Shown in pieces: positions 19,095 through 27,764 of a DNA stretch of 64,000 bases. Made by a program: the position numbers and the translations under genes. The notes under the pieces are model-generated. The model saw nothing but the letters and a program-made list of their open reading frames with translations, did no database searches and was not told the DNA's origin. Numbering within the stretch: position 1 is the first letter of the stretch; each line of letters opens with the position of its first letter. Source of the DNA: JAFGXF01 sp963732595. Lineage in GTDB: Bacteria > Chloroflexota > Anaerolineae > Anaerolineales > Anaerolineaceae. The DNA is taken from NCBI GenBank assembly GCA_963732595.1, contig CAVSZZ010000002.1:2232001-2296000 (forward strand), given 5' to 3'.

Positions 19095-20650
19095 TTCAGT
19101 TCCTCCACATAACCTGCGAACAGGAAGTTCAAGACCAGTCCGTTGGTCAGCCATTCGATCTGGGACTTGTCGTCGGTGAAGACCACCGTTTTCTCAGGTG
19201 TTGGCTGCAGGTTGGCAGCGGTCAGCTGCATGCTTTCGAGCAGCAGGGGATGCGCGGTATGGCTGGCTGCCAGCAGCTCATAGTTCGCCAGGAAGTTCTC
19301 CGCGCTGGTCGCCTGGCGGGTCGCAAAAAGCATGGTGTTGAACGAATTCGGGATATCTGCGGCATGGATGCTGGGGAACACCGCCCGCAGGGTGGTTGCC
19401 AGCGCATTCACCACCCGCCGGTCTTCGGGGGCGCGGCCGACATTGATGACCAGCACTCCGTGCGGGGTGAGATGCTCGAACACCGAAATGAAGAACTCCT
19501 GGGTGGTCAGGTGCCAGGGGATGTAGGGCGGCCGGTAGGCGTCCACCATGATGATGTCATACAGCTCTTCGCTGGCTGCCAGGCCCACGCGCGCATCCTG
19601 GACGAACACGTTCAGGTTGCTCTGGTTCATATCGAAATAACGTCGGGCGACCTTGACGATCTCCCCGTCGATCTCATATCCATCGATCGGTACGCCGCCG
19701 TACACCAGGCTGGCATCCCGGGCGGCGGTTCCGGCGGCCAGGCCCAGGATGGCAATGCGTTTGACCTGGTCGGGGGTGAAGGGTGGGGCGTTGAAGTAGG
19801 GCGCCACCAGCACTTGTTCCCATGGACCGTGATTATTCAGGTTGGTCGGGTGATAGATCGAGTGGACGCCCTGGCCTTCATTAAGGCGCAGGTAAGTGAA
19901 GCCGTCCCTCTCGAGCACCTGGATGTAGTTGTAAGCGGATTCGGTCTCGTAGACCATGCCGGTCGTCGAGCGATCGGTCCCGCGCAGGGCATAGAAAGCT
20001 GCCAGGGCCAGTACGAGCGGCATCCAGAGATATTGAAGCAGCTTGGGCCAGCGCCCGGAGCGGTAAAGCCCGATGAAAGCCACCACCAGCAGCAGGCTGC
20101 TGATGACCAGGAAGGTCCGGTAGGTCCCGATGAGCGGGATCAACACCAGGACGGGCAGGAAGGTTCCGATGAAGGAACCCAGAGTCGAGATGGCATAGAT
20201 GCGCCCGGAGACGCTGCCGGCCTTGCGCGCATCGTGAATGGCCAGCCGGATGGCGAAAGGCGAGGCCGTTCCCAGCAGTGTCACCGGGATGATGAACAGC
20301 AGCACCACGGCCACGAAGGAGCCGAACAGGATGCCCATATCCAGGGCATCGAAAGCGTTCGCAGACATCCGCAGCACCGGGCGCGAGATCAAGGGCACCA
20401 ACCCGATAGTCAGACCGGCCCAGGCCAGGATGCCGTAAAAGGTGGTCTCATGCGGGGACCGGTCGGCCCATTTACCCCCGATAAAATAACCCAGCGTCAG
20501 GTATAGCAGGATCAGGCCGATGATGGCTGCCCACACAAGGTTCGAGGACCCAAAGACGCTGCCCAGGAGGCGAGATGCGGCCATTTCGATCGCCAGGCCG
20601 GCCAGTCCGGAGAAGAAAACGGTGATGTAGAGGTAGGTGTTTTTGTTCAT
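19091..20650 (-). CDS. Membrane-fused spermidine-synthase-like methyltransferase-fold protein
   Basis: The 519-residue protein combines about seven N-terminal membrane spans (from YLYITVFFSGLAGLAIEMAA) with a C-terminal Rossmann domain (from ~residue 240). The latter carries ILGLAAGTAARD, the acidic ribose-binding IDGYEIDGEIVK, and DIIMVDAYRPPYIP, as in spermidine synthases. Fused forms of this kind are common in environmental bacteria and their substrate is generally unknown; true aminopropyl transfer is uncertain. The start at 20650 has ggag upstream and gives the signal-like N-terminus MNKNTYLYI. It is divergent from alaS and coupled to the downstream DUF1461 gene. Confidence 0.82.
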   Translation of the reverse strand: MNKNTYLYITVFFSGLAGLAIEMAASRLLGSVFGSSNLVWAAIIGLILLYLTLGYFIGGKWADRSPHETTFYGILAWAGLTIGLVPLISRPVLRMSANAFDALDMGILFGSFVAVVLLFIIPVTLLGTASPFAIRLAIHDARKAGSVSGRIYAISTLGSFIGTFLPVLVLIPLIGTYRTFLVISSLLLVVAFIGLYRSGRWPKLLQYLWMPLVLALAAFYALRGTDRSTTGMVYETESAYNYIQVLERDGFTYLRLNEGQGVHSIYHPTNLNNHGPWEQVLVAPYFNAPPFTPDQVKRIAILGLAAGTAARDASLVYGGVPIDGYEIDGEIVKVARRYFDMNQSNLNVFVQDARVGLAASEELYDIIMVDAYRPPYIPWHLTTQEFFISVFEHLTPHGVLVINVGRAPEDRRVVNALATTLRAVFPSIHAADIPNSFNTMLFATRQATSAENFLANYELLAASHTAHPLLLESMQLTAANLQPTPEKTVVFTDDKSQIEWLTNGLVLNFLFAGYVEELK

Positions 20651-20727
20651 GACTGGGCTCCATTGTAAAGCATTCCTTTCCATCTGGCTATTCTTGCTTT
20701 CAAGTGGCGTGGCATCAGCATGTTACT

Positions 20728-20736
20728 TGGTATAAT
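20728..20736 (+). promoter_or_regulatory. Extended -10 promoter of alaS
   Basis: TGgTATAAT is a perfect extended -10. No -35 match is found 16-18 bp upstream. The leader before the ATG at 20765 is about 22 nt and contains aggag. Confidence 0.65.
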
Positions 20737-20764
20737 CTTCCAATCTTTAATAACAGGAGATCGA

Positions 20765-23479
20765 ATGCCTCAGCTCACCGGCGCGCAGATCCGCCAATCT
20801 TTCATCGACTTCTTCATCAGCAAGGGACACACCTTCGTGCCCTCCTCTTCGCTCGTCCCGGGCGGGGATGCCACCCTGCTGTTCACCAACGCCGGCATGG
20901 TCCAGTTCAAGGATGTTTTCCTGGGCACCGACAAGCGCCCCTACACGCGCGCGGTCGACTCGCAGAAATGCATGCGCGTGGCCGGCAAGCACAATGACCT
21001 GGATGAGGTCGGACGCGATGACAGTCACCACACTTTCTTCGAGATGCTGGGCAACTGGTCGTTCGGCGACTACTATAAGAAAGACGCCATCGCCTGGGCC
21101 TGGGAACTGCTGACGGTCACCTGGGGTCTCCCGAAGGATAAGTTATACGCCACCGTGTTCCGCAAGGATGACAGCAGCATCCCCGCGGATAAGGATGCGG
21201 CCGATATCTGGCTGGCTCAGCCCGGTTTCGACCCGGCGCACCTGAGCTGGCTGCCGGATAATATCTGGGAAATGGCCGAGACCGGCCCGACCGGGCCCTG
21301 CAGTGAGATCCACTTTGATATGGGCAAGGCCTGCTGCAGCCAGAAAGCCACCCCCGGTCACGTGTGCGTGGTGGGCGGCAGCTGCGGTCGCTACGTGGAA
21401 TTATGGAACAACGTCTTCATGCAGTACAACCGGCTGGGACCGGATGAGCTGGTACCGCTGCCGGCGACGCATGTCGACACCGGCATGGGACTCGACCGGG
21501 TCACGGCGGTCATCCAGGGTGTCAACTCCAACTACCGCACCGACCTGTTCTGGCCGTTGATCCAGGAAACACAGGCACTGTCCGGGCAGACGGATGCCGA
21601 GCGCGAGGCGAATTTCACCCCCTACCGGGTGATCGCCGACCACGCCCGGGCAGCTGCTTTCCTGATAGCGGATGGGGTCGTGCCGGGGAACACCGGGCGC
21701 AACTACATCACCCGCATGATCATCCGCCGCGCGGCGCGCTTTGCATCCAAGATCGGCTTGAACGAACCCTTCCTGGCGAAGATCGCCAAAGTGGTTATCG
21801 ATAATTACGGCGGTCATTACGCCGAGTTAAAGAAGAACGAAAAAACCATCCTCGATAACATCACCCGCGAGGAGCAGCGCTTCGCGCGCACGGTCGAGGC
21901 CGGAATTGTCCAGTTGGAGGATATGCTGGCGCAGTTGAAGAAATCCGGTGGCAAGCTTCTGGATGGGAGCAAGGCCTTCGATCTGTATGCCACCCTGGGG
22001 CTGCCGCTCGAGATCACGCGCGATATTGCCCGCGAACAGGGTTTGGAAGTGGACGAGCCCGGGTTCAAGAAGGCCATGGAGGAACACCGCCTGAGTTCCG
22101 GTGGTGGTAAAGCCATGGGTGCCATGGGCGGTGGGGATGTGGCCGTCTTCAGCGCGGTGCTGGAAAAGCTTCAAAAAGAGACGAAACTGGGTTCTGCCGG
22201 GGTGATCTACGATCCGTACGGCAGCCTGGAAGTCAAAACCAGCCTGCTGGCCATCATCCGGGATGGGGAGCCGGTGGATGGGGCTGAGAGCGGCGATACG
22301 GTCGAGATCATCCTGCCCGAGACCCATTTTTACATCGAATCGGGCGGCCAGGTTTCGGATTCCGGCACGCTCACGGCGGAAAAAGGTGACTGGCAGATTC
22401 GGGTGGATGGCGTTCGGCGGCCGGCGGCCGGGATCATCACGCATGTTGGCGAGGTGGTGCAGGGCAGCCCGCGGGTCGGAGATGTCGTGATCGCCCGGGT
22501 GGATGGGGAGCGTCGCGCGGATATCCAGCGGAACCACACCGCCACGCATTTACTGCATGCCGAGCTGCACAAGGTTCTGGGCGAGCATGCCCGCCAGGCG
22601 GGTTCACTGGTCGCGCCGGATCGCTTGCGCTTCGATTTCACCCATCCGGAAGGCATGACCGAAGCTCAGCTGGAGCAGGTCGAAGCCGGTGTCAACCATG
22701 ACATTTTGGAGAATCATCAACTGCGCATAGCCACCAAGGGGCGCGAGGAAGCCATGAAAGAGGGTGCCATGGCCCTGTTCGGTGAGAAGTACGGCGAGAC
22801 CGTGCGCACGGTCACGATCGGCGATGAAAATGGAATTTCATATGAGTTGTGCGGCGGCACGCACGTTGACGAGACCGGTGTGATCGGGTTGTTCCTGATC
22901 ACCAGTGAGGGCTCGGCCGCAGCCGGCATCCGGCGCATTGAAGCCGTGACCGGCAGGCGCGCCTACGACATTCTACGCGGCCGCATGAAGGTGCTCAAGG
23001 ATACCGCTCGCGAGCTGTCCGTGCCGGTGGATGAGGTGGGGAAGGCGGTACGGGGGTTGGTCGAATCGTCTGCTGATATTCGCAAGCAGTTGGAGTCCCT
23101 GCGTCTGAAGGGTGTGGGGGAGACTTTTGAGAAATTATTAACCGGTGTCAAGGATGTGAAAGGGATCAAGCTCCTGTCGGCGCTGGTGCCGGATGCGGAT
23201 GCGGATACCCTGCGCGCCATGACCGACCGCTTCCGACAGGTACATCCCAGTGGGGTTTGCGTGGTGGGAAGTGTCGTGGAGGGAAAGCCGGTCATCATCG
23301 CCGCGGTCAGCGACGATCTGGTCAAGCAGGGCCTGCATGCCGGAAACATAATCAAGCAAATTGCAGCTGTTGTGGGTGGCTCGGGCGGTGGGCGTCCCAA
23401 TTTAGCCCAGGCCGGCGGCAAGGATCCGTCGAAATTGGCCGATGCTCTGGCAATGGTGGAAAAGATCCTCGAAAAATAA
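20765..23479 (+). CDS. alaS: Alanine--tRNA ligase
   Basis: This 904-residue class II synthetase charges tRNA-Ala. The catalytic domain begins LTGAQIRQSFIDFFISKGH and has motif 2 features around KCMRVAGKHNDL and THVDTGMGLDR. The editing domain carries the zinc-binding HTATHLLH and the CGGTHV motif (ELCGGTHVDETG). The C-terminal oligomerisation domain ends GGGRPNLAQAGGKD. The start at 20765 follows aggag with 7-nt spacing; a longer in-frame TTG lies upstream of the promoter. The transcript appears monocistronic, followed by two hairpins at 23492-23565. No T-box leader is present. Confidence 0.97.
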   Translation: MPQLTGAQIRQSFIDFFISKGHTFVPSSSLVPGGDATLLFTNAGMVQFKDVFLGTDKRPYTRAVDSQKCMRVAGKHNDLDEVGRDDSHHTFFEMLGNWSFGDYYKKDAIAWAWELLTVTWGLPKDKLYATVFRKDDSSIPADKDAADIWLAQPGFDPAHLSWLPDNIWEMAETGPTGPCSEIHFDMGKACCSQKATPGHVCVVGGSCGRYVELWNNVFMQYNRLGPDELVPLPATHVDTGMGLDRVTAVIQGVNSNYRTDLFWPLIQETQALSGQTDAEREANFTPYRVIADHARAAAFLIADGVVPGNTGRNYITRMIIRRAARFASKIGLNEPFLAKIAKVVIDNYGGHYAELKKNEKTILDNITREEQRFARTVEAGIVQLEDMLAQLKKSGGKLLDGSKAFDLYATLGLPLEITRDIAREQGLEVDEPGFKKAMEEHRLSSGGGKAMGAMGGGDVAVFSAVLEKLQKETKLGSAGVIYDPYGSLEVKTSLLAIIRDGEPVDGAESGDTVEIILPETHFYIESGGQVSDSGTLTAEKGDWQIRVDGVRRPAAGIITHVGEVVQGSPRVGDVVIARVDGERRADIQRNHTATHLLHAELHKVLGEHARQAGSLVAPDRLRFDFTHPEGMTEAQLEQVEAGVNHDILENHQLRIATKGREEAMKEGAMALFGEKYGETVRTVTIGDENGISYELCGGTHVDETGVIGLFLITSEGSAAAGIRRIEAVTGRRAYDILRGRMKVLKDTARELSVPVDEVGKAVRGLVESSADIRKQLESLRLKGVGETFEKLLTGVKDVKGIKLLSALVPDADADTLRAMTDRFRQVHPSGVCVVGSVVEGKPVIIAAVSDDLVKQGLHAGNIIKQIAAVVGGSGGGRPNLAQAGGKDPSKLADALAMVEKILEK

Positions 23480-23491
23480 CCAATAATGATT

Positions 23492-23565
23492 AGTAGCGGG
23501 GCACAGCTCCGGAGGACGCAGAGCGTTGTGCCCCGCTACTGTAAGGGCTGAGCGTCGCTCAGCCC
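23492..23565. repeat. Two consecutive perfect hairpins between alaS and the CSLREA gene
   Basis: The first hairpin has 14-bp perfect arms (23492-23505 and 23527-23540; agtagcggggcaca/tgtgccccgctact). Its loop contains cggaggacgcagagcg, similar to segments near 31970. The second has 10-bp arms gggctgagcg/cgctcagccc (23545-23565) with a single-base loop. Neither has a T-tract, but they lie exactly between two convergent genes, so they may act as transcript ends. Confidence 0.75.
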
Positions 23566-23577
23566 CTACTGGTGCCA

Positions 23578-25182
23578 TCATGGTTTTCTGATTGAAGGTA
23601 TGAAGAATGGCATGCCCAGTTCCAGCGCGCCCAAGTCACAGACGGCGCTGCCATCCCCATCGCCATCGAGCGGGCGCGGGCTTCCGCGCTGATCTACAGA
23701 TGACCAACATTGGACTGCCGTATCCACTGCCGGGCTGGTCCGCGACAGCGGGAATCCATAGAGAAGAGTCCCGAGCAACTGCACATCACGCAACTGGGGA
23801 TCCAATCCGGTCAGGTTGTTGTACGGGGTCCCCACGAAGGTGCAACCGGTGACATTCTCGATCAGGTTGTCGTGCGGGTTTTCCAAAGTCCCATAGCAAT
23901 CCGGGCTGGTACTGCTGGAAAAATTGTTCGCCACGATCGAACCCACCAGGAACCTGCTCGTACTAGTTGCAGTGATGTAGATACCGCCGCCGTTGCCGTT
24001 GGGGGTCCCGGCCACGTTGCCATTCTCAGCGAAGGTGGAGAGGTAGATACTGGCCGAGGATGTGCTGTACAGGCCCCCGCCGTTACCTCCCTGGCCAAAA
24101 TAGGTCGGACCCGTGGCACCATAGCCGGTGGTGTTTCGAAGCACGGTGGTGTTGTACATGACCAGCATCCCGCTGTTGGAGATCCCACCGCCGTTACCGC
24201 CGGCGAATTTAAAACCACGCCCGGTTTGATTGCCATAGAGCGTACAGCCGAATAACTGGACAGATGCAGCATTGAATATGCCGCCGCCGTTGCCACCCCG
24301 GCCCATGCTGGTGCTGCTGGTTCCGGTGCGGTTCTCGGTGATGGATGAAGTAGTGATTTGCAGGATGCCGTTGTTGTAGATGCCGCCGCCGTCTCCGCCG
24401 TGGGCAGTTGCATCCGCAGTATCACCCCCGTTACCGGTGAAGTTGTCGATGACCACACTCCTTTCCATGGTCAGCATGTTGTTGTTATAGATACCGCCGC
24501 CCCCGGCGGCCGAGGCCGTCCCAAAACCGGACAGGGTTTCATTGTATTGAACCCGGGAATCGTAGACATACAAAGTCCCGGCATTGAAGATCCCCCCGCC
24601 CGGTGTGGAGATCGTTCCCCGGCCGGCTGTGTTGAAAGAGACATTGGCATCCTGAAGATTGAGTGTTCCTTCGTTATAGATACCTCCACCGTATCCCAGA
24701 TGGCTGTCGGCCGGTTGTGACTGGCCTTCGGTGACATTCAGGTCCTCCAGGATCACACTGGCGTAGGCATTGATGTCGAAAATACGGTCGACGCTGTTAC
24801 CGTCGATGAAGGTATCATTCCAGCCGGCGCCGGCGATCGTGATGAGCTCGACCGCTCCCGAGATGTCGTAGATATCCAGGTCGCCGCCGGCATTGCTATC
24901 ATCCAAAACCGACAGCGTCAGTTCATACGTTCCGGTGGACAGGGAGATGAGTGTGTCCTCCCCCGCGACGCCACCCGCGCAGCCGCCAAAGGGAGCATCG
25001 CCTACCGCGGCGGTGATCGCCTCGCGCAGCGAGCAAGTACCGGTGGCTGAATACTGTAAGTATTCGTCTTCAAAGATGTCCACCGTGATGGTGGTTTCGC
25101 CAGGACTGGCGATGGTATTGCCCCAGGGCAGGGAAAGGGCAGTGATGAGGGCTGCGATGATTAAAATATGAATTACCTTCAT
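23578..25182 (-). CDS. Secreted CSLREA-domain beta-helix repeat protein
   Basis: The 534-residue exported protein has a signal peptide (residues ~1-24, ending NTIASPG) and the CSLREA signature (TGTCSLREAITAA) near its N-terminus. These are followed by many short Gly/Asn-rich repeats such as GGGIYNEGTLNLQD and GGGIYNNNMLTME, predicting a right-handed parallel beta-helix as in polymorphic outer-membrane-like repeat proteins. Such proteins are generally surface or adhesion proteins. The start at 25182 follows gaggat with an ATG; an upstream in-frame start would precede the signal peptide by 12 polar residues. No sortase or anchoring motif is seen. Confidence 0.8.
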   Translation of the reverse strand: MKVIHILIIAALITALSLPWGNTIASPGETTITVDIFEDEYLQYSATGTCSLREAITAAVGDAPFGGCAGGVAGEDTLISLSTGTYELTLSVLDDSNAGGDLDIYDISGAVELITIAGAGWNDTFIDGNSVDRIFDINAYASVILEDLNVTEGQSQPADSHLGYGGGIYNEGTLNLQDANVSFNTAGRGTISTPGGGIFNAGTLYVYDSRVQYNETLSGFGTASAAGGGGIYNNNMLTMERSVVIDNFTGNGGDTADATAHGGDGGGIYNNGILQITTSSITENRTGTSSTSMGRGGNGGGIFNAASVQLFGCTLYGNQTGRGFKFAGGNGGGISNSGMLVMYNTTVLRNTTGYGATGPTYFGQGGNGGGLYSTSSASIYLSTFAENGNVAGTPNGNGGGIYITATSTSRFLVGSIVANNFSSSTSPDCYGTLENPHDNLIENVTGCTFVGTPYNNLTGLDPQLRDVQLLGTLLYGFPLSRTSPAVDTAVQCWSSVDQRGSPRPLDGDGDGSAVCDLGALELGMPFFIPSIRKP

Positions 25183-25566
25183 CGGATCTATCCTCTCTAT
25201 GTGAAAATAATTACACACACCAGTATAGTGATATATACTAAAAAGGCAAGCGATTCGGATCTATGGAGATTTTCTTTAACCACGAAGGACACGAAGACCA
25301 CAAAGATGATAATGGCATGGGGTACTTCTCCTGGGTACACCCTGTAAGTGGGTTGAACACCATGCGAGGCGATTACCAACATCATCCCCTTATTAAAGCA
25401 AATAAAGCAAGGGTGGACACGTTGTACCCTACGGCATGATATGTCCTTCGGTTGTTGAACTATCTCGTATGCGGACTCCTCCCAAATTTGCTTTTCCTGA
25501 TCGACCGTGATATAAATAAGATAAAGTAGATAATAATAGATTGTATTAGTCAGTTGGGAGTGCGTC
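25183..25566. repeat. Gap with degenerate palindromic repeat remnants
   Basis: No gene is seen. The segment aaccacgaaggacacgaag (25279 onward) is a simple interspersed motif. The stretch 25410-25481 is a decayed copy of the element that is intact at 27138-27201 and 43757-43839, sharing tgtaccctacggcatgata and tgtccttcggttg. The extreme right end carries the promoter of the next gene. Confidence 0.6.
25508..25516 (+). promoter_or_regulatory. Extended -10 before the beta-propeller lipoprotein gene
   Basis: TGaTATAAA, in the wider context ccgtgatataaat that also occurs at 61585. It lies 50 nt before the ATG at 25567. No clear -35. Confidence 0.4.
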
Positions 25567-27117
25567 ATGCTTAAAATCATCTCGAGCTTATTCATATTGG
25601 TTATCCTTGTTTCCGCCTGTGCAACGCCGGTCGCGACAGAGCCTGTGGCGGCGACTGTTCCCGGGGCTGCTTCGGTAACCCTCCAGCCAACCGGTGCGAG
25701 CGATCTCCCGGTGGAAATGACTGCCACACCCGGGATCCAGGTAAAGCCATTCAACCTGCGGGATGATTTTGCCGACCTGGCAGTCGTCAACGATTACACC
25801 CTCGCTGTCCAGAAGCTCGCCGGCAAATCCGACATGGCGATCGATGCCACTGCCTACAGCCCGGATGGGCGTTATGTTGCCTATGGGGGTTGCACAGGGA
25901 ATTGGACCGGCCATTGCCAGAATGATGTTTTTGGGCCGAGCGATTCCTTTATCTACATCCTGGATGCTCGAACTTCGGAATTAGTCGCATCGTTGCCGGA
26001 AAATAAAACAACCATCTCCGGGCTATCTTTTTCGAGGGATGGGAACAAACTTGCCTATGCAACCTCGCCTGCCAAGGTCGCTGTCTGGGATATCCCAAGC
26101 GGCTCAATCGATATCGTCCTCTGGCAGAAGGATGACGGTTCCTCCTACGGCAAGGTCGCATTCAGCCCCAATATGGATTCTGTCGCCTTCGTATTTGATG
26201 AATATTTGTATGTCTGGGCTTACCCGGGCGGCGAATTATTGACCCAATCGCCTGCCTTCTGGTATGCACTGGATTTTCCACAATTCAGCGCGGATGGCAA
26301 GCGGCTGGCAGTCTTCACCCAGAATTACGGCAAGGCGCTGGCAGTTTATAATACAGAAACCTGGCAGGTGATCTCGCAGATAACACCGCCTGGAGATGGA
26401 GCACACCGGGCGGCATTTTCACCAGATGGCTTGCAGCTGGTCACCGTTGAGGGGAAAGACGGTTCAGATATCTATTTATGGGATGCGGATACGGGCGAGC
26501 AGGTCGGCATCCTGGATGAACCTTTGGAGGCGATCCTGGCGATGACCTTCACGCCGGATGGGCAGTTGCTGTTCGTATCCGGTTATTCCACCATACCTGG
26601 CCAGGAAGACACATTCAGTGTCTGGGATATGGCAAACAGGCAATACCTGGGGGGGATGATCTTTGAAAATGAGCCCAGCCGGATCTTTTTTTCCGCGGAT
26701 GGCCTGACCTTCTTCGATAACACACATTTATGGGCACCGGCTGATGAAGATATATTAAACGCGCGCCAGGTGCTGGTAGACTACAATGACGCCTTGCTCC
26801 GTGGCGATTTTGACGCTGCCGCAGCGTTGTTCCTGGATTCAGCTGATACCCTGGCCTGGTACGAAGAAGAAGGCTACGACACCTCCGATATACCGGCCAT
26901 GCTGGCCGCGCTGTGCGCATCCTCCGCAGAGATGTGCCTGCCGTTTAAAACCGTCCGGAATGGCGGCTTGGACCGCTGGGGTGATTATGAGTTCTTCGTC
27001 CAACGGGCGAACCCGGATGGCTCCCTGTATGTCGATCCGGATGGATTTGTTCATATCTGGTTGAGTGTGATGAAGGATGCGGACGGTGATTTGAAAGTAG
27101 TCGGTTATCCCTTTTAA
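25567..27117 (+). CDS. WD40/beta-propeller lipoprotein
   Basis: The 516-residue protein starts with a lipoprotein signal; the lipobox LVSAC places the lipidated Cys at residue 18. It continues with a Thr/Pro/Ala linker and then repeated blades such as TAYSPDGRYVAYGG, LSFSRDGNKLAYAT, VAFSPNMDSVAFVF and AAFSPDGLQLVTVE, which indicate a beta-propeller of WD40 type. The last ~120 residues (from QVLVDYNDALLRGDFDAAAALF) form a separate domain, possibly NTF2-like. It is probably exposed on the outer face of the membrane. No partner is evident; function unknown. Confidence 0.78.
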   Translation: MLKIISSLFILVILVSACATPVATEPVAATVPGAASVTLQPTGASDLPVEMTATPGIQVKPFNLRDDFADLAVVNDYTLAVQKLAGKSDMAIDATAYSPDGRYVAYGGCTGNWTGHCQNDVFGPSDSFIYILDARTSELVASLPENKTTISGLSFSRDGNKLAYATSPAKVAVWDIPSGSIDIVLWQKDDGSSYGKVAFSPNMDSVAFVFDEYLYVWAYPGGELLTQSPAFWYALDFPQFSADGKRLAVFTQNYGKALAVYNTETWQVISQITPPGDGAHRAAFSPDGLQLVTVEGKDGSDIYLWDADTGEQVGILDEPLEAILAMTFTPDGQLLFVSGYSTIPGQEDTFSVWDMANRQYLGGMIFENEPSRIFFSADGLTFFDNTHLWAPADEDILNARQVLVDYNDALLRGDFDAAAALFLDSADTLAWYEEEGYDTSDIPAMLAALCASSAEMCLPFKTVRNGGLDRWGDYEFFVQRANPDGSLYVDPDGFVHIWLSVMKDADGDLKVVGYPF

Positions 27118-27137
27118 ATCCACCTTCCATCGGATTT

Positions 27138-27201
27138 CGTAGGGGCGGCACGGTGTGTCCTTCGGTTGCTGTGCAACCTCGGAAGCGTCGCTCCGCCCTT
27201 T
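27138..27201. repeat. Palindromic intergenic element, family B
   Basis: The outer arms aggggcgg/ccgccctt enclose an inner stem ggttgc/gcaacc. It is closely related to 43757-43839 (which has an extra accctatgggcatgata insert) and to the decayed copy at 25410-25481. Confidence 0.7.
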
Positions 27202-27215
27202 TTCTTCCAAAAGTT

Positions 27216-27240
27216 CGTTATATAAATCCGTGATATAACG
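27216..27240 (+). promoter_or_regulatory. Promoter with inverted repeat before the DUF3795 gene
   Basis: The extended -10 TGaTATAAC (27231-27239) lies within an 8-bp inverted repeat, cgttatat (27216-27223) and atataacg (27233-27240). The -10 ends 6 nt before the ATG, predicting a leaderless mRNA. The overlapping repeat could be a repressor site. Confidence 0.5.
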
Positions 27241-27245
27241 GGGGT

Positions 27246-27764
27246 ATGACCCCTCAACCCACCCCATTTCGTGCTGATTCCTACTGCGGCCTGTACTGCG
27301 GTGCCTGCGAGATCCTCAACCTGTATCGTAAGCAGCTGGACGAGGGGGAGATCCCAACCTGGGAGGATCTCCCTGTTCCGATGAATGGGGTCATTCCCCC
27401 GGCCGAACTCGTGTGCACCGGCTGCAAGACGGAGTTGCTTTTTGCCGGGTGCTTGAAATGCGACATCCGCATCTGTGGCAATCAAAAGGGGGTCGAAGCC
27501 TGCGTTTTATGCGCGGAGTATCCCTGCCAGCTGGTCGAGCAGCGCCAGGCATTCATAGCCGAAAAAGCCAAGGAGCTCCTGCCACACACCGCGGTCATGT
27601 TCAGCCAGGCCGGCCACATCTGCGAGATCGGCTACGAAGCCTGGCGTGAGGAACAGGCTGCCCGCTGGCGCTGCCCGGGCTGTGGGACGCCGTTCACGTG
27701 GTATCAGGAAAAGTGCATGAAATGTGGATTAGATCTGGAAAACATCAAGGAACATCTCAGGTAG
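27246..27764 (+). CDS. DUF3795 cysteine-rich protein
   Basis: The 172-residue protein has about 16 cysteines in paired motifs: YCGLYCGACEI at the N-terminus, CTGCK, CLKCDIRICG, CVLCAEYPC, and a C-terminal zinc-ribbon-like CPGCG...CMKCG. The first part is the DUF3795 domain, which probably binds metal. Cytoplasmic: no signal sequence or membrane span. It is preceded by an apparently leaderless promoter and followed by a long gap, so it is likely transcribed alone. Function unknown. Confidence 0.82.
   Translation: MTPQPTPFRADSYCGLYCGACEILNLYRKQLDEGEIPTWEDLPVPMNGVIPPAELVCTGCKTELLFAGCLKCDIRICGNQKGVEACVLCAEYPCQLVEQRQAFIAEKAKELLPHTAVMFSQAGHICEIGYEAWREEQAARWRCPGCGTPFTWYQEKCMKCGLDLENIKEHLR

Noticed and set aside
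19250..20506. 418-residue open frame on the plus strand
   Set aside because: It lies inside the spermidine-synthase-like gene on the other strand and is Gly/His/Gln rich with no ribosome site or domain.
23578..25182. Tandem GGGIYN repeats as an RTX-type or phage tail protein
   Set aside because: The CSLREA signature and repeat spacing fit a secreted beta-helix protein; no RTX nonapeptides or phage genes nearby.
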